Shown one piece after another: positions 44,601 through 54,136 of a DNA stretch of 64,000 nt. Within the stretch, counting starts at the first letter, position 1. Each line of letters opens with the position of its first letter. Both the position numbers and the translations under genes were made by a program. The notes under the pieces were generated by a model. It was given only the letters and a program-made list of their open reading frames with translations, did not search any database and was not told the DNA's origin. The DNA is from JAMDEO01 sp963775295 (GTDB lineage: Bacteria > Actinomycetota > Thermoleophilia > RBG-16-64-13): NCBI GenBank assembly GCA_963775295.1, contig CAVZIK010000006.1:1674001-1738000 (forward strand). Reading direction: 5' to 3'.

Positions 44601-44752
44601 GATGGGTGCGACGATGCTGGCGGGTGGCCGTTAGGTTAGTATGATCATTGATTAATCCATTGGGTGCGCCGGGTCCAGCGTTCGCGCGGCGCGTCTTTCG
44701 AGCGGAACGCAGCATCGTTCTTGAGTAGCTTTCGGAACCAGAAGGGGGAACA

Positions 44753-46219
44753 ATGGCCAAAGATGAACAGGATCGCACTATGCCTGATGAAGAATCAATC
44801 GCGAAGAAAGCTGTTTCTCGTCGCGACTTCCTCAAGATAGCGGGAGTCACAGGGGCCGCAATCGGGTTCGGCGGCGGACTGGGCGGGCTCGTCGCGGCAT
44901 GCGGCGGGGGTACCGACGACTCGACCACGACGACGGTTGGCGGGGCGACGACCACCACGGCGGCGACCGGCGGAGAGACCACCACGAGTGCAGCAGCGGG
45001 CACTGAAATGGGTCGCGAAGTCAAAGTGGGCTGGGTCACGATGACGACGGGCGTGTTCGCCGGTCTGAGCGAGCCGGACGACTTCTTGCTGAAGCAGGCT
45101 AAAGACACCATCGGTGCCGGAATTGTTGGGGCTGACGGCAAGCAACACCCGGTCACCTGGATCGTGAAAGACAGCCAGTCCGATACCAACCGGGCTGCTG
45201 AGGTGACGGGTCAGCTGATCACCAGCGACAAGCCCGATCTCGTCTTCGGCGGTATGACCCCGGTGGTCAACATCCCGGTCGGCCAGCAGTGCGAAGCGAA
45301 CGGTGTCCCGTGTGTCACTTACGGGTGCCCCATGGAACCGTGGTTTATCGGCATGGGAGGAAACCCCGCGGATCCCACAAAGGGTTTCAATTGGGCCTAC
45401 AACATATTCTTCTCGGTCGGTGGCGATCTGAACCCGGTCTATATTGGGCTGTTGGATCTGCTCCCCACCAACAAGAAGGTCGCCTGTCTTTGGCCTAACG
45501 ACCCTGACGGCACGGCCACCGCGGACACGAAGACCGGCATGCCGCCGGCATTGACGGCGGCCGGCTACACAATTGTCAACCCGGGCCTGTTCACAACGGG
45601 TACCGAGGACTTCTCCAGCGTCATCAGCAAGTTCAAGGCAGAGGGCTGCGAGTGCCTTGTGGGCACCTGGGACCCGCCGGACTTCGCGAACTTCTGGAAG
45701 CAGGCCATCCAGCAAGGCTTTAATCCCAAGGCGACCGCCATCGCCCGAGCTATTCTCGTCCGGCCCGATATGGATGCGGTGGGCAACATCGGGAATGGTC
45801 TGTGCCTGGAGGTATGGTGGGAGAAGAGTTGGCCGTTCACCTCTTCACTCACCGGTCTTACCTGCCAGGGCATAGTCGACGCGTGGGATGCCGCCAATCC
45901 TGGCAAACCCTACACTCCCGCCCTTGGCCTGACCGGCGGCGGTGGGTTCGACGTGGTGACCGATGTGATCAAACGCACGGCCAACCTCGACGATCCCACC
46001 TCGTACGTGGAAGCGATCAAGACCACCGATCTGCAGAGCATCTTGGGCCCTATCAAGTTCAATGCCCCCTTTGCCAACTGCGCTCTCAGCCCCTTGGTTG
46101 GTGGACAGTGGATCGGTAAAGTGGGCGCCTGGGAACGTCTGATAGTGGACAACTCGCACTATCCGACTATCTCGAAAACCGGCACGATCGTGGACAGAAC
46201 GACTCTCAACATCACGTAG
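44753..46219 (+). CDS. Branched-chain amino acid-type ABC transporter substrate-binding lipoprotein
   Basis: 488 residues. The N-terminus has a Tat motif (SRRDFLK) and a lipobox ending in AACG at about residue 50, then a Thr-rich linker, so the protein is exported folded and lipid-anchored. The mature part is a two-lobed type I periplasmic-binding (LivK/AmiC-like) domain, for example VGWVTMTTGVFAG, TSDKPDLVFGGM and VACLWPNDPDGT. LivK relatives bind amino acids, amides, betaines or aromatic acids; the ligand here is unknown. It leads a five-gene importer set. Confidence 0.92.
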   Translation: MAKDEQDRTMPDEESIAKKAVSRRDFLKIAGVTGAAIGFGGGLGGLVAACGGGTDDSTTTTVGGATTTTAATGGETTTSAAAGTEMGREVKVGWVTMTTGVFAGLSEPDDFLLKQAKDTIGAGIVGADGKQHPVTWIVKDSQSDTNRAAEVTGQLITSDKPDLVFGGMTPVVNIPVGQQCEANGVPCVTYGCPMEPWFIGMGGNPADPTKGFNWAYNIFFSVGGDLNPVYIGLLDLLPTNKKVACLWPNDPDGTATADTKTGMPPALTAAGYTIVNPGLFTTGTEDFSSVISKFKAEGCECLVGTWDPPDFANFWKQAIQQGFNPKATAIARAILVRPDMDAVGNIGNGLCLEVWWEKSWPFTSSLTGLTCQGIVDAWDAANPGKPYTPALGLTGGGGFDVVTDVIKRTANLDDPTSYVEAIKTTDLQSILGPIKFNAPFANCALSPLVGGQWIGKVGAWERLIVDNSHYPTISKTGTIVDRTTLNIT

Positions 46220-46261
46220 GCAATCGAGCCCTGCGTACGAGCGATCGCGACTAGCAGACCG

Positions 46262-46987
46262 GTGACGGTCATACTTCAAGCCGAGCACCTCACCAAGTCC
46301 TACGGGGCCGTGAGGGTAGTCGACGACCTGAGCGTCTCCCTCTTCAAGGGGGAGGCGCTCGGGGTCGTTGGGCCGAATGGGGCCGGAAAGACAACGATGC
46401 TCAATCTACTCACCGGGATCGCCCATCCGGACTCGGGCACCGTGATTTTTGACGGAGCGGATGTCTCTAAGCGGCCCCCGAACGATCGCTGCGTCGCCGG
46501 GTTGGGTCGAACCTATCAGATTCCAAAGCCTTTCGAGGGCATGACTGTCTTCGAGAACGTCCTTGTCGGCGCGACCTATGGAAGAGGTCGCTCCGAGAAG
46601 GACTCCTACGAGATCTGCGCCAGGGCGTTACATCGCACAGGCCTGCTTCCGCGCGCGAACGCGCTGGCGGAGTCTCTCAGCCTTCTGGAGCGTAAGCGTC
46701 TCGAGTTGGCGCGTGCATTGGCGACCGAGCCAAAAGTCCTGCTCCTAGACGAGATCGCGGGAGGCCTCACTGAGGGTGAAGTCCGCTCGCTGATCGAAGA
46801 CATCAAGCAATTGCGCGCCGAGGGCATCAGCATCATCTGGATCGAGCATATCGTCCATGCACTTCTCGCGGTTGTCGATAGACTCATCGCACTCGACTTT
46901 GGCAAACTCATCGCCGAAGGCGACCCGAACACGGTCATAAACAGTCCCGAAGTCCGGGACGTCTATATGGGGAGCATGGCCCCGTGA
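46262..46987 (+). CDS. livG: ABC importer ATP-binding protein (LivG-like)
   Basis: 241-residue ATPase. Walker A GPNGAGKTTMLNLL, Q-loop region GLGRTYQIPKPFEGMTV, signature LSLLERKRLELARALA (a variant seen in this family), Walker B VLLLDEIAGGL. GTG start; its end overlaps livF by 4 bases. It drives uptake with the permeases encoded downstream. Confidence 0.94.
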   Translation: MTVILQAEHLTKSYGAVRVVDDLSVSLFKGEALGVVGPNGAGKTTMLNLLTGIAHPDSGTVIFDGADVSKRPPNDRCVAGLGRTYQIPKPFEGMTVFENVLVGATYGRGRSEKDSYEICARALHRTGLLPRANALAESLSLLERKRLELARALATEPKVLLLDEIAGGLTEGEVRSLIEDIKQLRAEGISIIWIEHIVHALLAVVDRLIALDFGKLIAEGDPNTVINSPEVRDVYMGSMAP

Positions 46988-47682
46988 GCTTGCTTGAACT
47001 AGAGGACATATGCACTGGATACGGCCACTTTCAAGCCCTCTTCAACGTGAACCTCACGGTGGAGGAGACGGAGACACACGCCGTCATAGGCGCGAATGGG
47101 GCGGGCAAGTCCACCCTTCTTCGCACGATATGTGGACTCTTGCGCACCGACAACAATAAGGTGCGTTTCGATGGCCAGCCCATAGGCCAACTGGCGCCTC
47201 ATAAACGTGTGGGACTAGGGATCTCCTACGTCCCCGAAGGCCGCTGGGTGTTTCCCAGTCTCACCGTCAATGAGAACCTGATGGTTGGCGCTCACTCCAG
47301 GCGAAAGGGCATGTGGGATCTGAACACGGTCTACGACCTGTTCCCCCTGCTGTCGAGGCTTCGACAACGTCAAGCCTTCAGCCTTTCCGGCGGGGAACAG
47401 CAGGCTCTATCCATCGGCAGGGGCCTGATGTCCAATCCTCGACTCCTTTTACTGGACGAGGTTTCCCTCGGTTTGGCGCCTGTCGTGGTTGAGAATATCT
47501 ACGAGGCTATGCCTAGGATCGTGGAATCGGGCACGACAGTCCTCCTAGTGGAGCAAGACGTCGGCCAGGCTATGAAGTTTGCCAGCAAGATGACCTGTCT
47601 GCTCGAAGGCCGCCGCGTTCTTGAGGGCAGCCCTGGCGACTTCACCCAAGAGCAGATTTTTGCCGCCTACTTCGGAGTGTGA
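46984..47682 (+). CDS. livF: ABC importer ATP-binding protein (LivF-like)
   Basis: 232-residue ATPase. Walker A GANGAGKSTLLRT, YVPEGRWVFPSLTV (the LivF-specific stretch), signature LSGGEQQALSIGRGL, Walker B LLLLDEVSLGLAP. GTG start in a GTGA overlap with livG. It pairs with LivG as a heterodimer. Confidence 0.95.
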   Translation: MSLLELEDICTGYGHFQALFNVNLTVEETETHAVIGANGAGKSTLLRTICGLLRTDNNKVRFDGQPIGQLAPHKRVGLGISYVPEGRWVFPSLTVNENLMVGAHSRRKGMWDLNTVYDLFPLLSRLRQRQAFSLSGGEQQALSIGRGLMSNPRLLLLDEVSLGLAPVVVENIYEAMPRIVESGTTVLLVEQDVGQAMKFASKMTCLLEGRRVLEGSPGDFTQEQIFAAYFGV

Positions 47683-47685
47683 CGA

Positions 47686-48552
47686 GTGGTCTGGGTAAAC
47701 AACATCATCCAGGGCATTCTCCTCGGCGGCCTGTACGCTTTGTTCGCGGCCGGACTCTCCCTAGTGTTTGGCGTCATGCGGTTGGTCAACCTTGCCCATG
47801 GGGATTTCAGCATTTTGGCGGCATACGTGGCGCTCACCATAGTGGGTCTGCTCCACATAAATCCGTTCTACACGATTATCCTCGTGATGATCGTCATGGG
47901 CATTTTCGGCTATCTGATCCAGCGGGGGCTGCTCAACTTCGCTATGGACGCCGGCCCCATGCAGGCGATCCTGGCGACCTTCGGTATTGCCATTATCATC
48001 CAAAACCTGCTGCTGGAGCGGTACACGGCAAATAGTAAGGGCCTGGATGCCGGTTATATCGAGAACGTCTACATCCGCATCAGCAACCAGATTGTGATCG
48101 GGTGGTTCCCTCTGATTACCATTATCGTGTCTGTGGTCGTCTTGTTGGGGCTGCAACTATTCCTCAGCCGCACGCGTCTTGGCCGTGCGTTTCGAGCCAC
48201 GGCCGATAACCAGCGGGCCGCTCAGCTCATGGGCATCGACAATCGCCACCTCTACGGCATGGCTATGGCCTTCGCACTGGCTATCGTTGCCATCGGTGGT
48301 GTGTTCATCGGCATCCGAACCACCTTCAACCCATTGGCCGGTCCGCTGCGGTTGATCTTCGCCTATGAGGCGGTCATCATCGGTGGGCTTGGCTCACTTT
48401 GGGGCACGCTGGTCGGGGGGATCGTCCTTGGGATCGCCCAGGTTATGGGCGACCACATCCATCAGGGTTGGGGGATGCTCGTGGGGCATTTGGTGTTTCT
48501 GGCCATCCTCGCCTTCCGTCCTCAGGGTCTGTTCGCGAAGCAGGTTCAGTGA
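47686..48552 (+). CDS. livH: ABC importer permease (LivH-like)
   Basis: 288 residues with about eight hydrophobic helices. IQGILLGGLYALFAAGLSL at the N-terminus and the EAA-like loop (FRATADNQRAAQLMGID) are diagnostic, as is GGLGSLWGTLVGGIVLG. GTG start 3 bases after livF. It shares a base with livM, so translation is coupled. Confidence 0.95.
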   Translation: MVWVNNIIQGILLGGLYALFAAGLSLVFGVMRLVNLAHGDFSILAAYVALTIVGLLHINPFYTIILVMIVMGIFGYLIQRGLLNFAMDAGPMQAILATFGIAIIIQNLLLERYTANSKGLDAGYIENVYIRISNQIVIGWFPLITIIVSVVVLLGLQLFLSRTRLGRAFRATADNQRAAQLMGIDNRHLYGMAMAFALAIVAIGGVFIGIRTTFNPLAGPLRLIFAYEAVIIGGLGSLWGTLVGGIVLGIAQVMGDHIHQGWGMLVGHLVFLAILAFRPQGLFAKQVQ

Positions 48553-49667
48553 TGGCGGAACCGTTGCGCGTTGAACGCTACACCAGGGCCAGCCGCATCG
48601 CCCTTCCTTTGGCAGGCGCGGTCATCGTGGTGGCGGCCACCATCCCGGTTTGGGGCTCGTCGAGCCTCATCAAACAGTCGGTAACATTCTTGACCCTGTT
48701 GGCGCTCGCTCAGATGTGGAACCTTCTCGCTGGCTACGCGGGCCTGGTGTCCGTTGGCCAACAGGCGTATGTGGGAATCGGGGCGTACTCGCTTTGGCTT
48801 TTTGCAGAGAAGGTTCATATCAACCCGTTCCTATGCGTCCCCATCGCGGGAGTCATTGCTGCCGTGCTCGCAGTCCCGACCGCCGGTCTTGCGTTTCGTT
48901 TGCATGGCGGCTACTTCGCCGTGGGCACGTGGGTGATTGCCGAGGTCTATCGGCTCCTGGTGACGCAGACGCCGTCCCTGGGCGGAGGTTCAGGAGTCTC
49001 CATCAACAGTGCGACCGCCATGAACAGGGACACCCGTCAGGCCGTCGTCTTCTGGTTGGCCCTGGCGGTTGCGGTGGGGTCGGTTGCACTCGTCTATTTC
49101 TTGCTGAGATCACGTCGTGGCCTTGCCCTCACCGCCATCCGCGACGACGAGACGGGAGCCCGCGGGCTGGGCGTCAATGTGCTCCGCTCGAAGCTCTGGG
49201 TCTACGTCATCGCCGCCTTCGGGACGGGGGCTACGGGCGCGGTTATTTACCTCAATCTGCTGCGAGTCCAGCCGGAGGCCGCTTTTGGGCTCAATTACAG
49301 CGCCCTGATGATCTTCACAGTGGTGATCGGAGGTCTGGGGACCATCGAGGGCCCGATAATCGGAGCGGTCATCTTCTTCGCCCTGCAACAGCTGCTCTCT
49401 GATTACGGCACCTGGTATCTGATCCTTATTGGCGCGCTCGCGGCGTTCGTGGTGGTCTTCGCCAGGCGCGGACTATGGGGCACTCTCGTCAAGTACTGGC
49501 CGGTCGATCTGTCTCCAGTGAGGCGGCGCCTTTGTCTGGAGACGGTCTGTTTCCCGGAGGAGGGCCCGCCTTCGCCGCCTCCGGTCATCCCGGTCCAGCC
49601 GGGGACGGCCGCCGAGGCGATCGCAGGAGAGTCGGTCGGTCCGGAGGAGTCGAGGCCAGGAATCTAG
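48552..49667 (+). CDS. livM: ABC importer permease (LivM-like)
   Basis: 371 residues, eight to ten hydrophobic helices. LAGYAGLVSVGQQAYVGIGA, FRLHGGYFAVGTWVIAEV, the loop AIRDDETGARGLGVN and VIGGLGTIEGPIIGAV are family hallmarks. The ATG overlaps the livH stop (ATGA). A polar, Pro/Glu-rich tail of about 50 residues is longer than usual. Confidence 0.94.
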   Translation: MAEPLRVERYTRASRIALPLAGAVIVVAATIPVWGSSSLIKQSVTFLTLLALAQMWNLLAGYAGLVSVGQQAYVGIGAYSLWLFAEKVHINPFLCVPIAGVIAAVLAVPTAGLAFRLHGGYFAVGTWVIAEVYRLLVTQTPSLGGGSGVSINSATAMNRDTRQAVVFWLALAVAVGSVALVYFLLRSRRGLALTAIRDDETGARGLGVNVLRSKLWVYVIAAFGTGATGAVIYLNLLRVQPEAAFGLNYSALMIFTVVIGGLGTIEGPIIGAVIFFALQQLLSDYGTWYLILIGALAAFVVVFARRGLWGTLVKYWPVDLSPVRRRLCLETVCFPEEGPPSPPPVIPVQPGTAAEAIAGESVGPEESRPGI

Positions 49668-49807
49668 CCACCTTCGATCTCCTTTCAGCGGTGCACCGAG
49701 ACTTCTCCCGTGGGATCAGGGGGCCGGGTAACCGGTCGCTACGCGTTCAAGATCGGGCCCTGGATGTATCCTCTGCCAGGTCGGAAGAGCAAACGGGAGA
49801 TCTCCGC

Positions 49808-51238
49808 ATGACTGATAATATCAAGCTCTACCTCGACGGCCGCTGGGCCAACCCGATAGCCGACGGCGGCCGGTTTACCATATTCAACCCCGCGACGGAG
49901 GAGCAGGTCGTGACGGTCGACGGGGCCTCCGTCGGCGACGTCGACATCGCCGTCGCTGCGGCTCGGCGCGCTTTCGAGGCCTTCTCGCAGACCAGCAGGG
50001 AAGAACGTCTGGAGCTGCTGCGCGGGCTGCTCGCGGCATACACGAGACGCATCCCGGAGATCACAGCCGCCATGACCACCGAGATCGGGATTCCCCGGGC
50101 CTTCTGCGAGCAGGTGCAAGCTGGTATAGGGGAGCGACACATCAAGGCCGCGATAGACGTACTAGCAGACTATCCCTTCGAGACCGAGTGGGGGACGACG
50201 CGGTTGTTCAAAGAGCCCGTGGGCGTTTGCGCGCTGATTTCGCCCTGGAACTGGCCCATGAACCAGATCGTGGTCAAAGTGGCTCCGGCTTTTGCGGCCG
50301 GATGCACCATGGTCCTCAAGCCCAGCCAGCTCAATCCCATCTCTGCCAACCTTTTCGCGGAAGCCGTGCATGAGGCAGGGGTTCCGGCGGGCGTATTCAA
50401 TATGATCCACGGCTCGGGCACCTCGCTGGGAGGAGCCCTCTCCACCCATCCCGGCGTGGACATGGTGTCCATTTGCGGTTCGACGGAAGTCGGGGCAATC
50501 GTTGCGGCCGCGGCGGCCCCTACGATCAAGCGGGTTGCGCAAGAGCTCGGCGGCAAGTCGGTCAACATCATGTTCGAGGACGTCAATCTGCCCAAGGCCG
50601 TCGCCGCCGGGGTCCGCGGGTGCATGCGCAACTCCGGGCAGACCTGCAATGCGCCTACAAGGATGCTGGTGACTCGGGCGCTCTATGACGAGGCGGTTTC
50701 TATTGCGGCGCAGACCGCCGACGGACTTGTTGTGGGCGATCCTCTGGATCCCGAGACATTTCTCGGACCGGTCGCCAGCAAGAGACAATACGAGACGGTG
50801 AGAGGCTACATCGAAATTGGTCTGGCGGAAGGCGCAAGGCTCGTCGCTGGCGGGCCGGGCAGACCGGAAGGGTTGGAACGAGGTTATTACGTCAAGCCCA
50901 CGGTTTTCGCGGATGTCTCCAATAGCATGCGAATCGCCCGCGAGGAGATCTTCGGTCCGGTACTTTGCATCATCCCCTTCAAGGATGAGGAAGAAGCTGT
51001 CGCTATCGCCAACGACAGCGATTTTGGACTTTCGGCATACGTGAACTCCGGAGACATCGATCGAGCGCGCCGCGTCGCCCGCAGACTGCGCGCGGGGATG
51101 GTCCATCTTAACGGCGCCAACACGGACCTCACAGCTCCTTTCGGCGGTTACAAGCAATCGGGCAACGGGCGGGAATGGGGCCGATTCGGCATGGAAGACT
51201 ATCTGGAAGTCAAGGCCGTCATGGGACACGATCGCTGA
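49808..51238 (+). CDS. Aldehyde dehydrogenase (NAD(P)+)
   Basis: 476 residues, the standard length. Nucleotide site SPWNWPMNQ and GSTEVG, catalytic Glu in ELGGKSVN, nucleophile Cys in NSGQTCNAPTR, and the C-terminal FGGYKQSGNGREWG. It oxidises an aldehyde to an acid. ATG has GGGAGA 7 bases upstream. It lies 140 bases after livM, so it may process what the importer brings in or what remains after demethylation; the substrate is unknown. Confidence 0.94.
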   Translation: MTDNIKLYLDGRWANPIADGGRFTIFNPATEEQVVTVDGASVGDVDIAVAAARRAFEAFSQTSREERLELLRGLLAAYTRRIPEITAAMTTEIGIPRAFCEQVQAGIGERHIKAAIDVLADYPFETEWGTTRLFKEPVGVCALISPWNWPMNQIVVKVAPAFAAGCTMVLKPSQLNPISANLFAEAVHEAGVPAGVFNMIHGSGTSLGGALSTHPGVDMVSICGSTEVGAIVAAAAAPTIKRVAQELGGKSVNIMFEDVNLPKAVAAGVRGCMRNSGQTCNAPTRMLVTRALYDEAVSIAAQTADGLVVGDPLDPETFLGPVASKRQYETVRGYIEIGLAEGARLVAGGPGRPEGLERGYYVKPTVFADVSNSMRIAREEIFGPVLCIIPFKDEEEAVAIANDSDFGLSAYVNSGDIDRARRVARRLRAGMVHLNGANTDLTAPFGGYKQSGNGREWGRFGMEDYLEVKAVMGHDR

Positions 51239-51297
51239 GTGCGTGTGCACTATTCGCATTTTTGAGGAAACGGCCGAGCTATTCGTATATTTGCATC

Positions 51298-51411
51298 AAC
51301 GTGTCTTTTATCGCGTTGCCCCTTATCATCTCCGAGGAGGAATTGAAATTCGGTTTGGATAGCGTCGAGGAGGCTCTAGCCGAGATCGACAAGATGCTCG
51401 CAGTCCAATAG
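51298..51411 (+). pseudogene. C-terminal remnant of a class III aminotransferase
   Basis: FIALPLIISEEELKFGLDSV then EEALAEIDKMLA resembles the extreme C-terminus of omega-amino acid:pyruvate aminotransferases, where PPLIIxxEELDxGL is typical. No upstream part of the enzyme is present. It sits 19 bases before the semialdehyde dehydrogenase gene, where such aminotransferases often reside. A short real peptide is possible but less likely. Confidence 0.5.
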
Positions 51412-51429
51412 ATACGAGAGGAAGATCAG

Positions 51430-52953
51430 ATGGCAGCAACTGAAGTCAAGACCCTTAACTACTGCGTTGACAACGAGTGGTGTGAGTCCGCCACCAACAA
51501 GTACATGCCTGTTACCGACTCGAGCACCGGCGAGGTTATCGCCCAGGCTCCCTGTTGTACCGCGGATGAGGTGGAGGCAGCAATTCAGTCTGCCCATAAA
51601 GCGTTTGCGACTTGGTCCCAAACGCCCATCCAGAAGCGCACCCAGGTGCTTTTCCGCTGGAAGGCCCTGCTCGAGCAGCACATGGAGGAACTCTCCTACA
51701 TCTGCTCGCGCGAAGTGGGCAAGAACTTGGATGAGGCCCGCGGCGAGATCGTCAAGATCATCGAAGGCTGCGAGGTCGGAGTGGCCGCCCCCATGCTCAT
51801 CAAGGGCGAGTCGCTCATGAACGTGTCCACCGGACACGATACGGTGAGCTACCGGGAGCCGCTTGGTGTCTTCGCGGGCATCGCCCCCTTCAACTTCCCG
51901 GCAATGATCCCCTGGGGCTGGATGATCCCGCTCTGCATCGTCACCGGGAACACCTTCGTGCTGAAGGCAGCCAGCATGGTGCCGACCTCGAGCATGCGCC
52001 TGTTCGAACTACTTCAAGAGGCCGGGCTGCCCAAGGGCGTCGTCAACGTTCTGACCTGCAGCCGTACCGAGGCTGAGATCCTGCTCACCCACCCACTGGT
52101 CCGCGGCGTCACCTTCGTGGGCTCCACCGAGGTGGGCAAGCATGTCTACTCGGTAGCCGCCGCACACGGCAAGCGTGTCCAGGCCCAAACCGAAGCCAAG
52201 AACCACGGACTGGTCTTGGCCGACGCTTCACTCGAGCGCGCGGCCGCCGGCATCATCAACTCCACCTTCGGATGTGCGGGCATGCGTTGTATGGCCCTTC
52301 CGGTCTGCGTAGTTGAGGAATCGGTCGCCGACGAGTTCATCGGTTACATGAAGAAGTTCGCCCTGCAACGCGTGATTGGGTGCTCGTACGATCCCAAGAC
52401 CGAACTCGGCCCTGTCGTCTCCGCCGAACATCAGAAGTTCGTGAAGGATTGGATCACGAAGGGTGTCGAAGAAGGCGCGGACCTCGTGCTCGACGGGCGC
52501 GATCTGGTTGTGCCGGGGTACGAGAACGGCTTCTATGTCGGCCCGACGATCTTCGACAACGTGACCGAAGATATGGCCATCGGTCGCGACGAGATCTTTG
52601 GCCCCGTGCTGTCCATCAAGCGCGTGGCCGATTTCGAAGAGGGCATAACCATCATGAACGCGAACCGCTTCGCCAATGGTTCGTGCATCTTCACCGAGAG
52701 CGGCTACTACGCTCGTGAGTTTGCCCGTCGCACTGACGCCGGCATGGTGGGCGTGAACGTGGGCATCCCCGTCCCGGTCAGCTTCTTCCCCTTTGCGGGT
52801 CACAAAGATTCGTTCTTTGGGGAGAGCCACGTGTTCGGTCAGGACGGCATCCGCTTCTTCACCGAGACCAAGTGCGTCACGTCCCGCTGGTTCACCGAGG
52901 CCGAGAAGAAAGAGAAGAAGGTCGGTACTTGGGAAGGTACTGTCGTTAGGTAG
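51430..52953 (+). CDS. mmsA: Methylmalonate/malonate-semialdehyde dehydrogenase (acylating)
   Basis: 507 residues of the CoA-acylating ALDH branch. APFNFPAMIPWGWM, GSTEVGKHVYS, AKNHGLVLADA (replacing the ELGGK of hydrolytic ALDHs), the nucleophile in GCAGMRCMAL, and FPFAGHKDSFFGE are MmsA/IolA marks. It converts (methyl)malonate semialdehyde to propanoyl- or acetyl-CoA plus CO2 with NAD. ATG with GAGAGGAAG upstream. A terminator follows. It suggests catabolism of valine, beta-alanine-like or inositol-type compounds. Confidence 0.95.
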   Translation: MAATEVKTLNYCVDNEWCESATNKYMPVTDSSTGEVIAQAPCCTADEVEAAIQSAHKAFATWSQTPIQKRTQVLFRWKALLEQHMEELSYICSREVGKNLDEARGEIVKIIEGCEVGVAAPMLIKGESLMNVSTGHDTVSYREPLGVFAGIAPFNFPAMIPWGWMIPLCIVTGNTFVLKAASMVPTSSMRLFELLQEAGLPKGVVNVLTCSRTEAEILLTHPLVRGVTFVGSTEVGKHVYSVAAAHGKRVQAQTEAKNHGLVLADASLERAAAGIINSTFGCAGMRCMALPVCVVEESVADEFIGYMKKFALQRVIGCSYDPKTELGPVVSAEHQKFVKDWITKGVEEGADLVLDGRDLVVPGYENGFYVGPTIFDNVTEDMAIGRDEIFGPVLSIKRVADFEEGITIMNANRFANGSCIFTESGYYAREFARRTDAGMVGVNVGIPVPVSFFPFAGHKDSFFGESHVFGQDGIRFFTETKCVTSRWFTEAEKKEKKVGTWEGTVVR

Positions 52954-52967
52954 GACTCGTGAGTGTC

Positions 52968-53010
52968 GGGGCGGGAACGCGGCTTGCCGTGTTCCCGCCC
53001 CTTGCTTTTT
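52968..53010. terminator. Rho-independent terminator
   Basis: GGGGCGGGAAC (52968-52978) pairs with GTTCCCGCCCC (52991-53001), and CTTGCTTTTT follows. It ends mmsA and may also serve the converging prenyltransferase gene. Confidence 0.8.
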
Positions 53011-53021
53011 CAGGCCGACAA

Positions 53022-53930
53022 TCAGACAAGGCGCGTTACCAGGTGCAGCACGATTAGGCACCCTGCTGCTCCGGCGGGAAAAAGGCTTGCCCGGTTGAAA
53101 TACTGTTGCGCCGGGCCGCTCCCGCGTTTCAGACTGAGCAGTAACGCCGGGCCGCTCATGGTCGCCAGCGCCACCGCAACAAGTATAAGTCTCGTCGACC
53201 AAGGGCTGGGCTGGAGCGCGGCTACCACTGGCATCAGCAATGCGCCTGTCAATATCGTGACGATCGCGGTGGCGGGGTTGTGAGTTGCTGCCAAGGTCGC
53301 TATCCCGACGAGACGGTCATGCTCGACGTCGGCCAAGTCGTTGGAGAGATTGCGGCCGAAGATCTCCCAGAAGAGCAACAGGAAGAAGAAGGCTAAGGCA
53401 CCCCATCCAGCCTTACCCACCGCGAACCAACCGGCCAGACCGCCCACAGAGACCATCACCCCGGCGGGGATGACTTTGAGCCAGGTCCGGCGCCTAAGAC
53501 AGCAATAGAAGACCTGAAGCAAGGCGCAGCCGACGAAGAGCCACGCGCACAGGGGGCGCAGCAGATACGCTGCAACAAGACCCACTAGGCCCAAACCGAC
53601 GACCCACGTCACTCCCGCCCAGAGCGGCAGGGCCCCGGCCGCAACGGGGTGACGAAGGGTCATGATGTCTAGGTGCGGTACGTCCGGATTCCAGTCTTGG
53701 GGGTGATTTGAAGAAAGCTGGATCTCCTGTCGATCGGCCCGAAGGTCCAGCAGATCGTTGAGGGCGTAAACGCAGAGGTATCCCGCGGCCGCTGCCAACA
53801 GTCCGAGCACGATCACGCGCGCGGAGGGGATTCCCCCGAAGGCGATCAGGGCCCCCAAAGCGGGTTCGCCTAGTGAAAGGAAGGCAGACCTGCTGCGGGC
53901 GAAGTCGAGGAGCAGCAGAAGCTTTCTCAT
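53022..53930 (-). CDS. UbiA-family prenyltransferase
   Basis: 302-residue membrane enzyme with about eight helices. The two Asp-rich sites are YALNDLLDLRADRQE (first) and NDLADVEHDRLVGI (second), which bind Mg and the isoprenyl diphosphate. Members prenylate aromatic acids, heme or lipids. The acceptor cannot be told from the sequence; menaquinone-like (MenA) or a lipid role is possible. Single leftward gene, diverging from the phosphate transporter; the 206-base gap between them shows no gene. Confidence 0.9.
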   Translation of the reverse strand: MRKLLLLLDFARSRSAFLSLGEPALGALIAFGGIPSARVIVLGLLAAAAGYLCVYALNDLLDLRADRQEIQLSSNHPQDWNPDVPHLDIMTLRHPVAAGALPLWAGVTWVVGLGLVGLVAAYLLRPLCAWLFVGCALLQVFYCCLRRRTWLKVIPAGVMVSVGGLAGWFAVGKAGWGALAFFFLLLFWEIFGRNLSNDLADVEHDRLVGIATLAATHNPATAIVTILTGALLMPVVAALQPSPWSTRLILVAVALATMSGPALLLSLKRGSGPAQQYFNRASLFPAGAAGCLIVLHLVTRLV

Positions 53931-54136
53931 GTCAGAACGGTATCATCGTTCGAGGTCTCGGTCATCCCCTGGAGAACGATCGACACGGGCGAATGTTGCG
54001 GTCGCCTCCGCACGAGGTTGTGGCAGGACACGTGTTCGTTTATCATTGCTGCCGATGACGGCGGAGTAACAGTCATGACGCAGCCGGCGAGGAAACAACC
54101 CCGTCGGCTCGTTCTACGAGGGGAGGGATCGAGGTA

